Source: Colletes latitarsis (Eukaryota > Arthropoda > Insecta > Hymenoptera > Colletidae). Taken from it: a DNA stretch of 64,000 nt. This document shows positions 1-12,782 of the stretch, one piece after another; positions within the stretch are counted from its first letter, which is position 1; every line of letters begins with the position of its first letter. The stretch lies in contig NC_135147.1 of assembly GCF_051014445.1 (NCBI RefSeq), positions 27,308,479-27,372,478 on the forward strand, read 5' to 3'. A model generated the notes under the pieces. The model did no database searches, was not told where the DNA came from, and saw only the letters and a list, made by a program, of their open reading frames with translations. The translations under genes and the position numbers were made by a program.

Positions 1-713
1 ACGCGCCCGACTCGAATACACTGCGATGCCTAACGAACGACCACGCCTGACGCAGCCACCGCCGGTAGTGGGGGTAAATCCACTACATCGCCGCTTGTGC
101 ACCTCGGATAACCAACGTGGCTGCCTTTCTTCTCTGCGCATGTATTCCACGGTATAACGACGACCAATCGCGACCAACCGCACGAACATCCTGCCAGATG
201 AGCGAATATATTGTTCTCGGTACGCGTTTTCGTTTAGCGTTTCGACGAATTGCGTTATTACGAATCGCTTTTCTCCGCTCGAAACCGAAAATCCATCTTA
301 TGCCAACCGTATCTAAGCAATAGCAACATTTATGTTCTCAACATTCGAACCAGACGTATCGATTCCTTTTACCAAAGATTTGGCGAAAATGTTTATTTAA
401 CACCTCGAGTACGACGCAACTTTCAATCTCTAACGATACGATAAAGCTTGTCACAAATTTTAATGATTTTTAAAGGAGTTACGTCACAGAAACCATGTTG
501 AACAAGTGGTAGATATGACATCTGTACGGTCTTTAGATGATTATGGATTGGTACAAATGTAGTACGAATGTCGTATTTGAAGGGTTTTAGAAATTATTAT
601 TCCAGCATCGCCGTAGTATTGTCAAATATAGTATATTTGAGCAGTAATTATAGTAAAAATAAGCGTATAGAAGCGTTGGTCTCATTTATCGGCAGTTTTC
701 GCGAATGTTACCA

Positions 714-770
714 CAGACGAGGTATACGAGCAAACGTTGCATCGAATGGATTTTTTCGGCCCATTTCTCT
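714..770. repeat. Solo end of the CAGACGAGG inverted-repeat element
   Basis: The sequence starting CAGACGAGGTATACGAGC, followed by about 40 further bases, resembles the left end of the inverted-repeat element at 49389-49620. Both share the order of a TATACGAG block, an AATGGA block and a CGGCCCA/TGGCCCA block. I see no matching right end nearby, so it is a fragment or a highly diverged copy. Confidence 0.5.
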
Positions 771-1570
771 AGGGCTCTAGAGCCCCATTACCACATTCGT
801 GTCACTCGCAACGTTACCAACCGGCTATAGAAACAAACACAGGAAGAAATGACAGAAATTCTTTTGTTCTTTAACGGAATAAAAACTGTATGGTTCACAG
901 TTTGAACAATTCATAACAATATATGGCATACGAATAATGAAAGGGATCGATGCTTTCTTTTTTAAATATATGTATATACCTGTGCGAATAATTTTTCAAC
1001 TCACTGTATGCAGCTTAATAGTTCGATGCTCTTATTAGTTCGTAGTCCAATTAAGGTCACAATGATACTTGAAGCATTCTGCCGCGTACTTCCTAGTGTC
1101 GTGTTAGAATACCAAGCATGACAGCCGGGTTAAGTCGACGCCGCGATCATTGACACCGTAAAAAAATGAAGTTGCGCGAGAAGATGCGTAGATCACTGTT
1201 GTTACATTGCAACCGTGATATAAGCTCTTTGAGAGAACAATCATATTTCGAGATAACGAAACGTTACCAGACTCTGTTTTCTCATTTTATTTTAAATCAA
1301 TGAATCCGCCGGGACATAACATTAACCTACTTCCATCGTTCACCATTTTATTCTTCGACCTAATATTCGTTCGTGTAACGTAACACGAACACAGATAAGG
1401 GCGCCGAAAGACCGTTGATCGTTACTACATCGAACTTTGCATACGTTGTATCCGAATACCGATATGTCGATAAAGAATCGGTACCGTCACGATAATTAAA
1501 TAAACGTGCAGTCGGTGCACATAAGCGTTCATCCACCTACCACCCTCGACGTACGTATACAAACTATATA

Positions 1571-1944
1571 CAGGGTGTTCGGCCAACCCTAGGAAAAATT
1601 TTAATGGGGGATTCTAGAGGACAAAATAGGACGAAAATCAAGAATACCAATTTGTTGATGGAGGCTTCGTTAAGAAGTTATTATCGTTTAAAATTCCGGC
1701 AGTACTGAATTTTTTTCTCGAAAGTGGGTAGAATTTCGAGGGTATGTCTGTTGACCAAAAATGATCGCAATTGACCCCTGCATCAGAAAATAATTTTTCC
1801 AGAACGATTTGAAATATTTGAATTTAATTGTTAATAACTCTTTAACGAAGCCTCCATTAAGAAATTAGTATTCTTGATTTTCCTCTTATTTTGGCCTCTA
1901 GAACCCCCCATTAAAATTTTTCCCAAGGTTGGCCGAACACTCTG
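1571..1944. mobile_element. Short inverted-repeat element, copy 1
   Basis: It begins CAGGGTGTTCGGCCAACC directly after TA and ends with the reverse complement (..GGCCGAACACTCTG) directly before TA, as expected for a 2-bp TA target duplication. The long terminal inverted repeats each carry a block reading GGGGGATTCTAGAGG and a GAGGCTTCGTTAA block. The core contains one GACCAAAAATGATCGCAATTG unit. It has no coding capacity, so it is non-autonomous. A Tc1/mariner-like origin is only suggested by the TA flanks. Confidence 0.8.
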
Positions 1945-3787
1945 TATGTATAGGGTGCGTTCGACTAGATATCGGTTTGAAAAATTTGTTATTAGTGCCA
2001 ATGAGAGTATAAAAAACGAAGGTGATGTTGAATTTCTTAAAGAGAGCTAGAAATTGGCTTTTTAGACCAAAATGCTCCGGATAAGAGGTTACAAACACAC
2101 TAGAAAAATAATTCGAGTAACATAACTACCTGTTGAGAAGAATCGGCCTGTCGGCTATTGTATCTGGCAAGAATTGCCGGGTTCAGACGTTGTCTCGGCG
2201 CCGTCGGTGCAAACATTTTAACGATCCAAATGACCGAGCCCGTTTCTTTTATTAATTTCCAGTTTCACCAGGATCGTCTTTCTCTCTCTCGACGATGAAA
2301 ACAGTCGATCAGGTTTCACAGATCTTCCAACGTCCGTAACATTTTTGGCAATCGTGTCGGTAACGATAACGCGATGATCTAATCGGAAATTGCGGCGCAA
2401 ATACAGGTACGAACGCCTCCAAGTATACCTTCGTTCGATCGGAATTGTAGGTTCAACAGCCAAACACCCGTATGGCCCCGTAATCAAATTCTGACTGCTC
2501 CTCCGCTATTACTTTCTTCTGCTTAAACACTCGCGTACAGCTACATCTCACCGTTCTTTATCGCGCTAAAGATGCGATAATCCCTCGTTATCGCAATTAC
2601 GTTACAAGAATCGTCACATCGATAAAACGAAAAAGAAATACACCTTGCATCTTTTACGCGTTACTCAGTGATTTCGATTACGCATCGATGCCGAATGAAT
2701 CATACGTGCCATCGAATGTAACTGTTAAATGTGAGTCGCGTATGTAAACAGGAACAAAATGTCACGCTCAAGAGTCGAAAACTGGTAGTGATTCCGACAG
2801 GGACCGGATGTACCAGAAACCGCGTTTCAAATTCAAACCAACATCGAGTAAACAACACCTGTCCGTTCTACGTAAAAGTATGACATAAACTACGATGGGG
2901 GAGAAAAATAATAAAAAGTTAATTAGATAAATTAATAGAATAGGCGGTTAATTTTGCCCCTGACTGTAGGGGAACGATGAAAACGAATTCGGTTCGAAAT
3001 CGGTTGCGCGATCCGAATACTCGTAGCCTCGACGGAACGTACTATAGATCCGTGATTTTAGTATGGCGAACACGATGCGCGTTTCCATGCGTGTTGCTCG
3101 ACAATCGGAATGCGACTAGCCTTATCAGAAACTTACCGCTGCCGTGATGCCCGAAGTGACCGTTGTGGATGTGACGTTGTCATCGATGCCGCGATCATCG
3201 TCGTCATTGTAGAAGCGTTTATCGTGAAGAATGCGGTCGTCCAACATCCGCACGAAACCGGAAACAGAATGAGGAAAAGGAGGAAGGAGGAGCACGATAA
3301 AGGGAACAAGGATAAGAGAAATAGGAACGGTGATGCACGGAAGAAAGGAATAAAAAGACCAATTTAAGTTAGTCCATCGTCAACATTAAGTTCCTGTTAA
3401 TAAGTGCCTACTTAAATATTATTTCTTTCACGCGCCATTGCCTAACCCGTACGGTTGCGCAGTAACCATGTGCTTTTAAGATTTAAACCGAAGTTAATTG
3501 CCAAAATCCGCACCAACTTTTTTACGAACCGATCATATAATCGATCCCAGAGGCGAACAACTGATTATTTTAAGCAGCGTGAAAGTACATCGTGTGCAGT
3601 CTTGCAATGCCCTCGTTCGCAAACCGATCGATAATGCTCAGGTGGCAAAAAAAGGAACAATATTTCGTCAATTTGCCTCGAAAGAGGACACGTCGCTACT
3701 GGCACCGAGTTAACTCGATTATTATTATTATTATTACGGTGAGATGATGATCTCGATCAATTGCGGCGCAGGTACGGTATTCATATA

Positions 3788-4150
3788 CAGGGTGTTCCGA
3801 CAACCCTGGGAAAAATTTTAATAGGGGATTCTAGAGGCCAAAATAAGACGAAAATCAAGAATACCAATTTGTTAATGGAGGCTTCGTTAAAAAGTTATTA
3901 ACAATTAAATTAACAAATTTCAAATCGTTCTGGAAAAATTATTTTCGGTTGCGGGGGTCAATTACAATCATTTTTGGTGGATATACATACTCCCGAAATC
4001 CTGCGCATTTTCGAGAAAAAAATTCAGTACGACCGGAATTTTAAACGTTAATAACTTTTTAACGAAGCCCCAATCAACAAATTGGTATCCTTGATTTTCA
4101 TTTTATTTTGGCCTCTAGAATCCCCCATTAAAATTTTTCCCAGGGGTGAA
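3788..4150. mobile_element. Short inverted-repeat element, copy 2 (right end damaged)
   Basis: Same family as the copy at 1571. The left terminus CAGGGTGTTCCGACAACC follows TA. The right inverted repeat is recognisable through CCCATTAAAATTTTTCCCAGG, then breaks off before the usual CCGAACACCCTG. The core has one unit with the sequence TCAATTACAATCATTTTTGG. It is non-coding. Confidence 0.75.
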
Positions 4151-5829
4151 TGAAAAAATTAACTTGTATTTTCAATCTTTCAGTTCCTCGTTCCATTCGA
4201 CTGTAATGTAACGATCCAATTAAATAGTTGGTTTGAAACGCTACTGTGAATGACCAATAATGACCCACCTAATCGCACTTTGTCCATTTCAACGGGAAAC
4301 AAACTTCTTTAAAGTGTATTCGTCATATTAACATTTCGCCTAGGATAATTACAATAACGTTAACATCCTCATTATATCCAAACGACCGCAAGGTTCGTTT
4401 GCATAAAACATTTACAAGAAACATGTTTTTCTTTCATACGAACACGAGTAACCGTATTTCCGTTTATTCCTTATTACTATCGAATCGATTACGATTTCCC
4501 TTACAAATTAAGGATCGATTATGTAGACTCGACCCGAGAGAATAACTAATCACCGAGTAATTAACGAAATCAGAAGCAGGCGCTTACGTGTATTCTGCGA
4601 GATAAACAGCACGGTAGAAGTTTCCATTTCGATCATCGAAAACGATCCCCCTATATCGCCGCTATCGAACTTTTTCTTCGGGCGTGCTGAAATCACGGGG
4701 AACACCGCGCGAAGACCCGTTGCGAACCGAAAATAGATACCGCAAAAAGCAGAGGAGCGCGAAAATTCCGTGGTCGGATATCTCAAGTATCGTTGGATTC
4801 CCCCTGCATTTGTCGGGACATCGGTTGAACGACAAAAACGTATTTAAAAGATTCTAGCGTCAGAAAATTTACGATCGTGAATACCGATGGAACAACAAAA
4901 AATTCCAATTCTAATTCACCGAATAATCGGGAAAACTCGATACGTTCCAGGGATACATATTCCTAATATATTCGCAGCGCTACAAAAGTAGGGGAAAACT
5001 TGAGATTTTATTACGAACGAAGCAACGATTGTGACGTTAGGTCTGGTGCATTCGCGTAGAAGGAGAAGAAGAAGAACAAGCTGGAAATCTCACGGACTGT
5101 ATCGATACGAAACGATTAGGTGGGTGAAGGATCAGCGGCTGGGCCCGGTGCATCTGTTTTCGGTATGCACTTTATCTTTCGGCGAACCCTTTGTCCGCCT
5201 CGGACTGTAAACGCGACGCGAACGCAGGGGATTCGTTTCCACCGGCGGCAACTGTGCACATGACCATTTCGCGACGAACAAACGATGGGCAAGACCGATG
5301 GAGTATGGTGATTTTTACAGCGCGGAGATCGGTTAAACCGCGATGGCCCCTTAAAACACAATCCACACGAGTAGAGCCGCGTAGAAACTGAACGGCGAGA
5401 GGTAGATCGCGAGGAAAGAGTGCGTTCGACGGATCGATCCGACTGCTCTTGGCGTGTTTACAAGTCGAATACAGAAAGTGTACTAAAATCTTGATGAGGC
5501 TCTCGCGGTTCACAATCAGGCTTCTCGAGCCTCTCCGCGTGTTTCACGTGCCGACCAAGTGCCCGACTGTTCCGAGCGCAAGACAATTATAATGTTAAAT
5601 GTACGGCTTGCTGCCTCCCTCTTTCTTTTTTCCCTTCTTTCTATTTTACGGCCAGAGCACCGTGCACCGCGTCTTCTAAGGTACAGTCAATAGCTCTTGT
5701 CCACTGCTATCGATACGATAAACCACTTAAAATTCCTTCCAATTTGTATACACGAAACTATACAAACGTTTACATTTGTAACATTCGACCAACGAAATAT
5801 GTATGTTAAACTGGACTATTTTATATATG

Positions 5830-6225
5830 CAGGGTGTTCGGGCAACCCTGGGAAAAATTTTAATAGGGGATTCTAGAGGCCAAAATAAGACGATAATCAA
5901 GAATATCAATTTGTTGATGGAAGCTTCGTTAAAAAATTATTAACGTTTAAAGTTCCGCTCGTACTGAATTTTTTTTCTCGAAAATGCGCAAGATTTCGGG
6001 GGTATGCCTAATGACCAAAAATGATTGTAATTGACCCCCGCAACTAAAAATAATTTTTCCAAGACGATTCGAAAGTCTTTTTTTTCACCCAAAACTTTCA
6101 GCACTTACACGAATTTTTTTCTCGAAACTGAGTAGGATTTCGGGGGTATGTGTAATGACCAAAAATGATTGTAATTGACTCCCGCAACCGAAAATAATTT
6201 TTTCAGAATGATTCGAAATTTTTTA
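5830..6225. mobile_element. Short inverted-repeat element, copy 3 (right-truncated)
   Basis: The left terminus CAGGGTGTTCGGGCAACC is intact and is followed by the conserved arm. The core then shows two units of the ATGACCAAAAATGATTGTAA type, about 135 bp apart. The right inverted repeat is absent and the similarity ends within about 6225, so the copy is truncated. It is non-coding. Confidence 0.7.
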
Positions 6226-9200
6226 GCTTCGAGATCAGACGAATGTACAATAAATCATATTTAGAGTGCATCACGAATAAACAAAACTAATTAAAACCGT
6301 TCTCAAATCTGTTTATCGTCATCGTACAACAATAGAAAAAGTAGCTGCAACTTTCTTCCGCTACTAAACGAACGAGTGCGGGTTTTGAAAAGAAAAGAAC
6401 AAGAGGGTCAGTCAAGATGTCATATGTACTATTACCACGGTACTTCACAGTCCGGTATACATGCATATATATGTGACAGATATGATTTCACCGACCTGTG
6501 TAAAATAATAGTTTAATATTACACGTATCAAAGAAAACAAGATACCGCATAACGCAACTAGCAAAATGTGAAACAGAAGGAATCTACCAATATACTACGA
6601 CACTATATTGTTAATATTTATCGTTAGGATATTCACTCTAACAATTTCTAAATAACTAAATAAATAAATGGGAAGACTACAGAGATCGTCTCTCGGAAAA
6701 GGTTTCTTTTCATTTCCCTCTTGTTTAACTTGAACTAACAATCTACATCGCGCTATTTAGATTAATTGTCTGCGGCCGAATATATGGCTGTGATAAATGA
6801 GAGCAAGTTACTTCCAAGTATACGTATATATTGCAAAACTTGTTCAAATTCACAGTATTTTACGGTGAAAATAAAAACAATATCATAAGAAACCTTGTAA
6901 TCTTCACGAGAAACGAATATTTCTAAATTTCTGGTTTTCGACGAACAATACATTTAAGTTATCTCCGATTATACATGAGCAAACGTGATGTTTCCAATCG
7001 AAATTTAACCGATGGTATAATATTCTTGTCAAGTACTCGTGACAACTGGAAATCATTTATTATCATCTATGTTTCATGTGTCATCGAAATATTACGGCTA
7101 CATAAACGTCGTACAATGTTGCGTGAAATTATATATCATAGACAGGCTTCGCAAGAAAAGAAACCGACACGACATATAAGAGAAAAATAATTCTAAAAAA
7201 AAAATATGATACTGACTGACGGTTAATAACGTAAATCTGAATTTCAAGGGCGTATTAGTCCTGCGGTAAAGCGAAGAAAAAAACCAGTAACACGGTTCAA
7301 GTGGCTAAATTAAACCAGTTGAGACCATTTCGCGAAATAGTTGGTAGGTTAGGTCGGCTGCCGTATTGACCGGGCAGTCACGGCGCTGTGTATTGACGCA
7401 AAAATTTGGCGCCCTCAAAATGGTCGTCCTCACGACTCATCGAAATTTCCATGTTTACTGCGTATCGAAATAAACTTTCCATTACTTACCACTTCTCTGC
7501 ATCGTTCCGGCGAATCGTTACTACGACTCATTAAACATAACTCTGCCGATTGAACAACGTGAGATAAGTTTTAGCGGACAACCACCGACGTATCCATCGA
7601 CGCGACACCAATAGCCTATCACGCACCCGTGCACTCGTACCTTAACTCAGTCGGACAGTCTGTCTGGCATGTGTTTTCAAACGATCTCCAAGAGACTCGA
7701 ATGGAAATCGAGACATGCGTGCGCAGAAATATGGTTATGAAAACCGTTCACCGACGTTTCACGGCGCAATGACATTCCATGAACAACGGATCGTCAGAGC
7801 AACCGCCTTTACACGAAATTTCTTTGTTACAGAAATTCGAATCCCCGATTCAAACTTGGCGATCGGATGCACGACGAATTATTTATCGTTTAAATATCGT
7901 AATCTCACGGTTTCAACCAATATTTCAATTAACGCAATTTTCGTATCGTTGAATCGAAATAAGTATAATAATAGACACGAACATTGTCTCTGAAACTTTA
8001 GTACTACGTATTATTGATTGTCAATGGAACATTCGAAATAGACCATATCGACTTTGCATATTGTTCGCTGAACGTTCTATGTTTATTTGAATGATATGTA
8101 CTAGTAATTAAGAATTGTATTTTGAAAACCAGAATGCGCGCTTTAAACGTGAGGACCACCTTAAAGGATAGGAATAATTGGCTATGTTCAGTTAGGAATA
8201 CTATACTACAGACATTGAACATCGTGTTCTATAAGAATCTAAAACACTATACTAATAAACAACGTGATAATTCCACTATTAATTTTTAGTTTTCGATTGC
8301 TTTTATACAACAATGGATAAAAAATTGCGATAGAAATTACCAAGATTTCTATTGTAAATGCTACCCACATAACGTTTGTGTTACTTATCCTTGTATGCTT
8401 GCTAACCTTGTACTCCCAAGTATGGAAGAATAGTAATGCAGCAATATTGTATACGTGACATTATTTATAAAATGGAATTCATGTAAAATAATTTTTATTT
8501 CGCCTTAACTGTTAATGTTTCTGAAGAGATAAAATCTATACACATTCAATGCATAAAAATATATTGAAATTGATCAATGTACAGGTTTCTAATAGGTATT
8601 CCAATGGTTTCTAAAGGAAATAAACCATCTCTAACTGGATACTTTATTTTATCCAGCTTTTTTAACAGAGATTCATCGATATACAGAATGTATACGAGAT
8701 AAACCTTTTTATCAGTTACAATATGGTTCTTATCGCAACCAATAAAAGTGACTTCAGAGATAAAGAGGATTTAATGGGAAAAGAAACTCATTATGACCTA
8801 TGAGAACATGGGATTAATAGATAATTTACACAATTAAATAATATAGTTCATGAATTGACTAAACTTACAATAGAATTATTCTGAAGATTAGTGTTAGACA
8901 TTTTATTATATAATTTTAAATACTGTGCTTTTATATGGAAGATATTACCATAAATATCTTGATTGATCAAATAAATTTTACTTGTTTCCTGATGGAAATT
9001 GACAAGCTTTTATACGTTGCAAAATATTTCAATGCTAGTAATAGGCAAGTGGCCATAGAAATAAAAATTCAGTAAATTTAAATCTGATTAATGATTGGGA
9101 CTCTATAACTTATCCATCTAATAGAAAGTTCATCCAAGAACTCTCAGATTACTCGATTAAAATATGATGGAACGTTGGATGCTAATAATTTGGTAGAATC

Positions 9201-10978
9201 AGTTCTTCTACCAAAGTTTGCAATTAAGAATTACCAGAGTATAAAAATGGCTGTAACTTGGGAACAAAATTAAATAAGGGGTCATATTTGTATAAACTAT
9301 TACATTGCTTTTATTTTCTCTGTCATTCTGTTTAAAATAAAAATTTGCCTGACTCTAGAAAGTGCTGCATATTGTGGAACACCCCGTATATTTAACCAAA
9401 ATTCCAAAGAAATTTGTATTTGTGAATAAAATTTCGAAATATTTCTCGAATAAGGTGCATTAAATCAACTTTCTTTAATTCTACAACGATTCTAACTACT
9501 AAAATAACGAAGCGTGACGAAGAAAGAGGTTGGAGAAGCATGTACAGTGAGGGTCGTTTCCATTCTATGCATAGGGGTGGGAAAATAAAACAAGCGCCAC
9601 CGAGGAGACCACCGACAAATCATTGGCCAGTGTCTCGAGGGGCTGTGAAGATGTTGCTGCGTCCCACAAAGTGCGGAGAATTTCGAGGGTAGTAGTACAT
9701 TCGACAAACAGGCCTCGCATATTTCGTGTAACCTACATATTAACGAACGTACAACGAAAACACGTCAAGATTTGTTGCGACCATCGTTCTTAAGAAAAAG
9801 AAAATACAAACGTCGAACAAAAAGTTAGGGTCAAAGTTATCAGTGGACTATTTATAAATCAATATTTGTAAATCGTGAACGTACGAAGATACGGTTCATA
9901 CTAACCGCAATGAACATAAAACCTACCCCTCGCCCTCGATATAAATACGTGTTACACGCATCGATGTGACTTTACTCCCGTAACTGACGGTAATGCGATC
10001 GTAATCATATGCAACGTATTATTCGATCATTACGTTCAGAATGAGAATGGATTGTTTCGATGTTGTGATTAATCAATTTTAATCTTTGACAAGTTCCTGG
10101 CCAATTACCTGTACCGATAAACATTAAATGAATTTTCTAAAATGACAGTAACATGCCAGAACGTCGCGGAACAGAAAAACAGTTCGAAGACACATCGCGT
10201 GAATGCACAATGCATCGATAGTAAATAATATGGCGCGGTTTCATCTGCAGTCCGTGACGTCAGAGTCACGAAATGAAGGGGATGTCAGTGATTCGATTTA
10301 AGACCCGAACGGGATGCGTGAAATCCTAACGCAACGTGAGTAAAGTTTCTGTTGAAAGATCAGTGAAAGAAAGTGTACGTTACCCGTTGTTACAGCAAAC
10401 AAAATTGCAGCCTACGTTAAGGAATTACGTTTAGCGGTAATTAATACGTTGAGTAGTTGAGAAATATTTATGACGTTATCGAATGTTTCATAAAGTTTAT
10501 CGCGTGACGAGTAAATGTTATTCTATTCTAACGATTGAAGGACGAGAGTCATTATTAACCCCATGATTATATAAACACCGCACCAGCATCGATCGTCGAA
10601 TCGTCCTTTCTAAAATTCGGTTTTATTACAACGGTAGAGACGAACATCCTTGATCGGTATAAAATAGTAAAAACAAGTTTATCGAACTAGAACGAAGAAA
10701 GACAAGGATGAGTGTACGATAAATAGAAAAAAGGAAAATGTAGCAGAATTATTATTGCGTCGATGCAAAGCAACTGACGTAACGGTACAAGTTGAAGATG
10801 AGCCAAGAAACCTACCCTCGTGAAAAGGGAGATCGCTAAAGGGACAAGAAGAGAAATATACCGAGTCAGCAAATGAGGAGGTTCCCGATTACGAGATAGA
10901 TATCGAAGGCAAAAAACAGCAGGTTGATGTTAAGTGGGGAGATATTTAAATGGGTCAAACGTATCTTTGCGATGACAG

Positions 10979-11767
10979 TATCCGTTGTTCGACTTCATGT
11001 TCGACGTCTCCGTGAAGAGATCCTCCAACGAATTCGTCGCGAGTATCGTTAAAGCCACAGTAGACGCCGTTGTTCCCGTAAACACCATCGTTCTTTTGCA
11101 ATGTCGTTGTTCATACGACGGATACGAAACTTGTAGAGTTTCGATTAATCACGGGAGAGTAACGTCGTGGGAAAAGGAGAGGAAATTTCTGAAACATAGT
11201 ATTTTAAAAAATGACTATATCGTTGCCCCGACGGACGTCCCATATTTAATTCGGTTACATTTCTTCGCCGTTTGTTCAGTTGTAAACTCGAATAATACTG
11301 CACGATTCGACTGGCAATGTGATTACGTTAAATTTGGAAATTATCGAAGAAAATAAGAATATTTATTTAAAAGGTACAAGAAAATATTTTCATGGTTTAC
11401 CAACCTCGTAAGATAACGGAAGCAACAACCACCACGGGGACCACTTGGCTGTACAATATTACCACTCAAGGTAAACTGAACATTATTATTTTATACGTTC
11501 TTTTCTCGAAGATTGATTTTCATCTAATATTGTTTTAGTATATAATTAATTTATTGCGGGTATTTTTGCTAGTTCGTCAAAAACTACGAATATATGTGTG
11601 TACAAACTTTTTACGCGAAACGAGTAATCTGCGATTCGTACAATATTGAAATAACTTATGACGCGATAGGGTTACCTTCTGCTTTCACTTTGCCTTTCTT
11701 CTGGACGGAGAATGACATTCATTCTATTAACATAAGAGAGAGCGTTTGCCCAAAATTACGTTCACTT
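10979..11767 (+). CDS. Candidate coding exons of an unrecognised protein
   Basis: Three blocks read like protein. The longest runs from a possible acceptor (GATGACAG before 10979) to a stop at 11356, about 125 codons, with many G/C third positions unlike the surrounding AT-rich DNA. A second (about 11392-11469) has a Thr-rich stretch and ends at a good donor, AAG/GTAAAC. A third (about 11573-11767) lies between TTGCTAG and AAAA/GTAAGT. I could not join the three in one consistent frame, and the first ends in a stop. Several cysteines suggest a secreted protein, but I do not recognise a family. It could be a decayed gene, alternative exons or chance open frames. Confidence 0.3.
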
Positions 11768-11822
11768 TCCTGTGAAGATAAAAGTAAGTTTAAAGTTTAT
11801 AGCTATGTAACTTTTTTAAATA

Positions 11823-12340
11823 CAGGTTGTTCGGCCAACTCTGGGGAAAATTTTAATGGGGGATTCTAGAGGCCAAAATAAGACGAAAATCAAGGATACC
11901 AATTTATTGATGGAGGCTTCGTTAAAAAGTTATTAACGTTTAAAGTTTCGCTCGTACTGAATTTTTTTTCTCGAAAATGCGCAAGATTTCGGGGTTATGT
12001 CTATTCACCAAAAATGGTTGTAATTGACCCCTGCAACCGAAAATAATTTTTTTAGAACGATTTAAAAAATTTTTTTTTCGCCGAAAAATTTCACACCTTC
12101 TCGAATTTTTTTCTAGAAAGTGGGTAGGATTTCGAGGGTATGTGTAATGACCAAAAATGATTGTAATTGACCCCTGCAACCGAAAATAATTTTTCCAGAA
12201 CGATTTAAAATTTTTGAATTTAATTGTTAATAACTTTTTAACGAAGCCTCCATCAACAAATTAGTATTCTTGATTTTCCTCTTATTTTGGCCTCTGGAAT
12301 CCCCCATTAAACTATTTCCCAGGGTTGGCGGAACACCCTG
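11823..12340. mobile_element. Short inverted-repeat element, copy 4
   Basis: The left end is CAGGTTGTTCGGCCAACT after TA. The right end GGCGGAACACCCTG is before TA, so both termini are present. The core has two partly diverged units about 140 bp apart, each containing TGTAATTGACCCCTGCAACC. It is non-coding. The open frame running into its left end from 11594 picks up only repeat sequence after about 11822. Confidence 0.8.
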
Positions 12341-12782
12341 TATAATCTCTTGTAATCACACGTTGGTTGCAAGACCAAATTCGTTGAACTTTTTACGAGA
12401 TCAACATTTTACCCAATATGCTTGACGTAGCGACCGTGTTAAAACGCACGTTAATTCGTCACAAAAGTAAATATTCCAGCGTGACAAATAACGTAGATAT
12501 TATTACAATTCAATTAATAACGTTGAGATGAAACTTATAAAAATTAATCGTACAAGACTGGACAATTGCCAGCAATATAGCGTCGCTATGAACCCCGCAC
12601 TGCGGATTGCAATAAATTTATCGCATAAAGAGAACGTTTACGTGCAATAAACGAATAAACAAGTGTAAATTACTCATGGAGGAAAAGAGTACTCTCCGAT
12701 CGACTGTATAAAAACTAAAATTAAATGTTGGATCGTTTACACTGCCGATTCATAAACTGAATGTAATATTAGATTCAGTTTT

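Larger units (their letters stand above)
1..10978. other. Gene-poor region, no supported gene
   Basis: I found no chain of exons with matching splice phases here. The open frames are short, lack codon-like structure and mostly sit in CpG-rich patches (about 2.1-2.5, 3.1-3.4 and 5.1-5.6 kb). Three copies of the dispersed inverted-repeat element are listed separately, and a short (ATT)n run lies near 3718-3736. A perfect CRE-type palindrome (TGACGTCA) is at 10255-10262. The stretch could be intergenic, or a long intron or 5' region of a gene further right. Confidence 0.6.

Noticed and set aside
3718..3736. (ATT)n run that could be a tandem-repeat feature
   Set aside because: Only about six units of a simple trinucleotide; ordinary in AT-rich DNA.
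5116..5513. Overlapping open frames on both strands, up to 113 codons
   Set aside because: The patch is CpG-rich, so stops are rare in all frames. No splice-linked continuation or protein-like composition.
9366..9395. GTGGAACACCCCGTATA, resembling one end of a CAGGGTGTTCC element
   Set aside because: No matching second end or arm nearby; too short to call.
9492..9720. Open frame with Arg/Pro-rich reading on the plus strand and a 71-codon frame on the minus strand
   Set aside because: GC-rich relative to its surroundings, but no splice partners, no recognised motif and stops close on both sides. Too weak to annotate.
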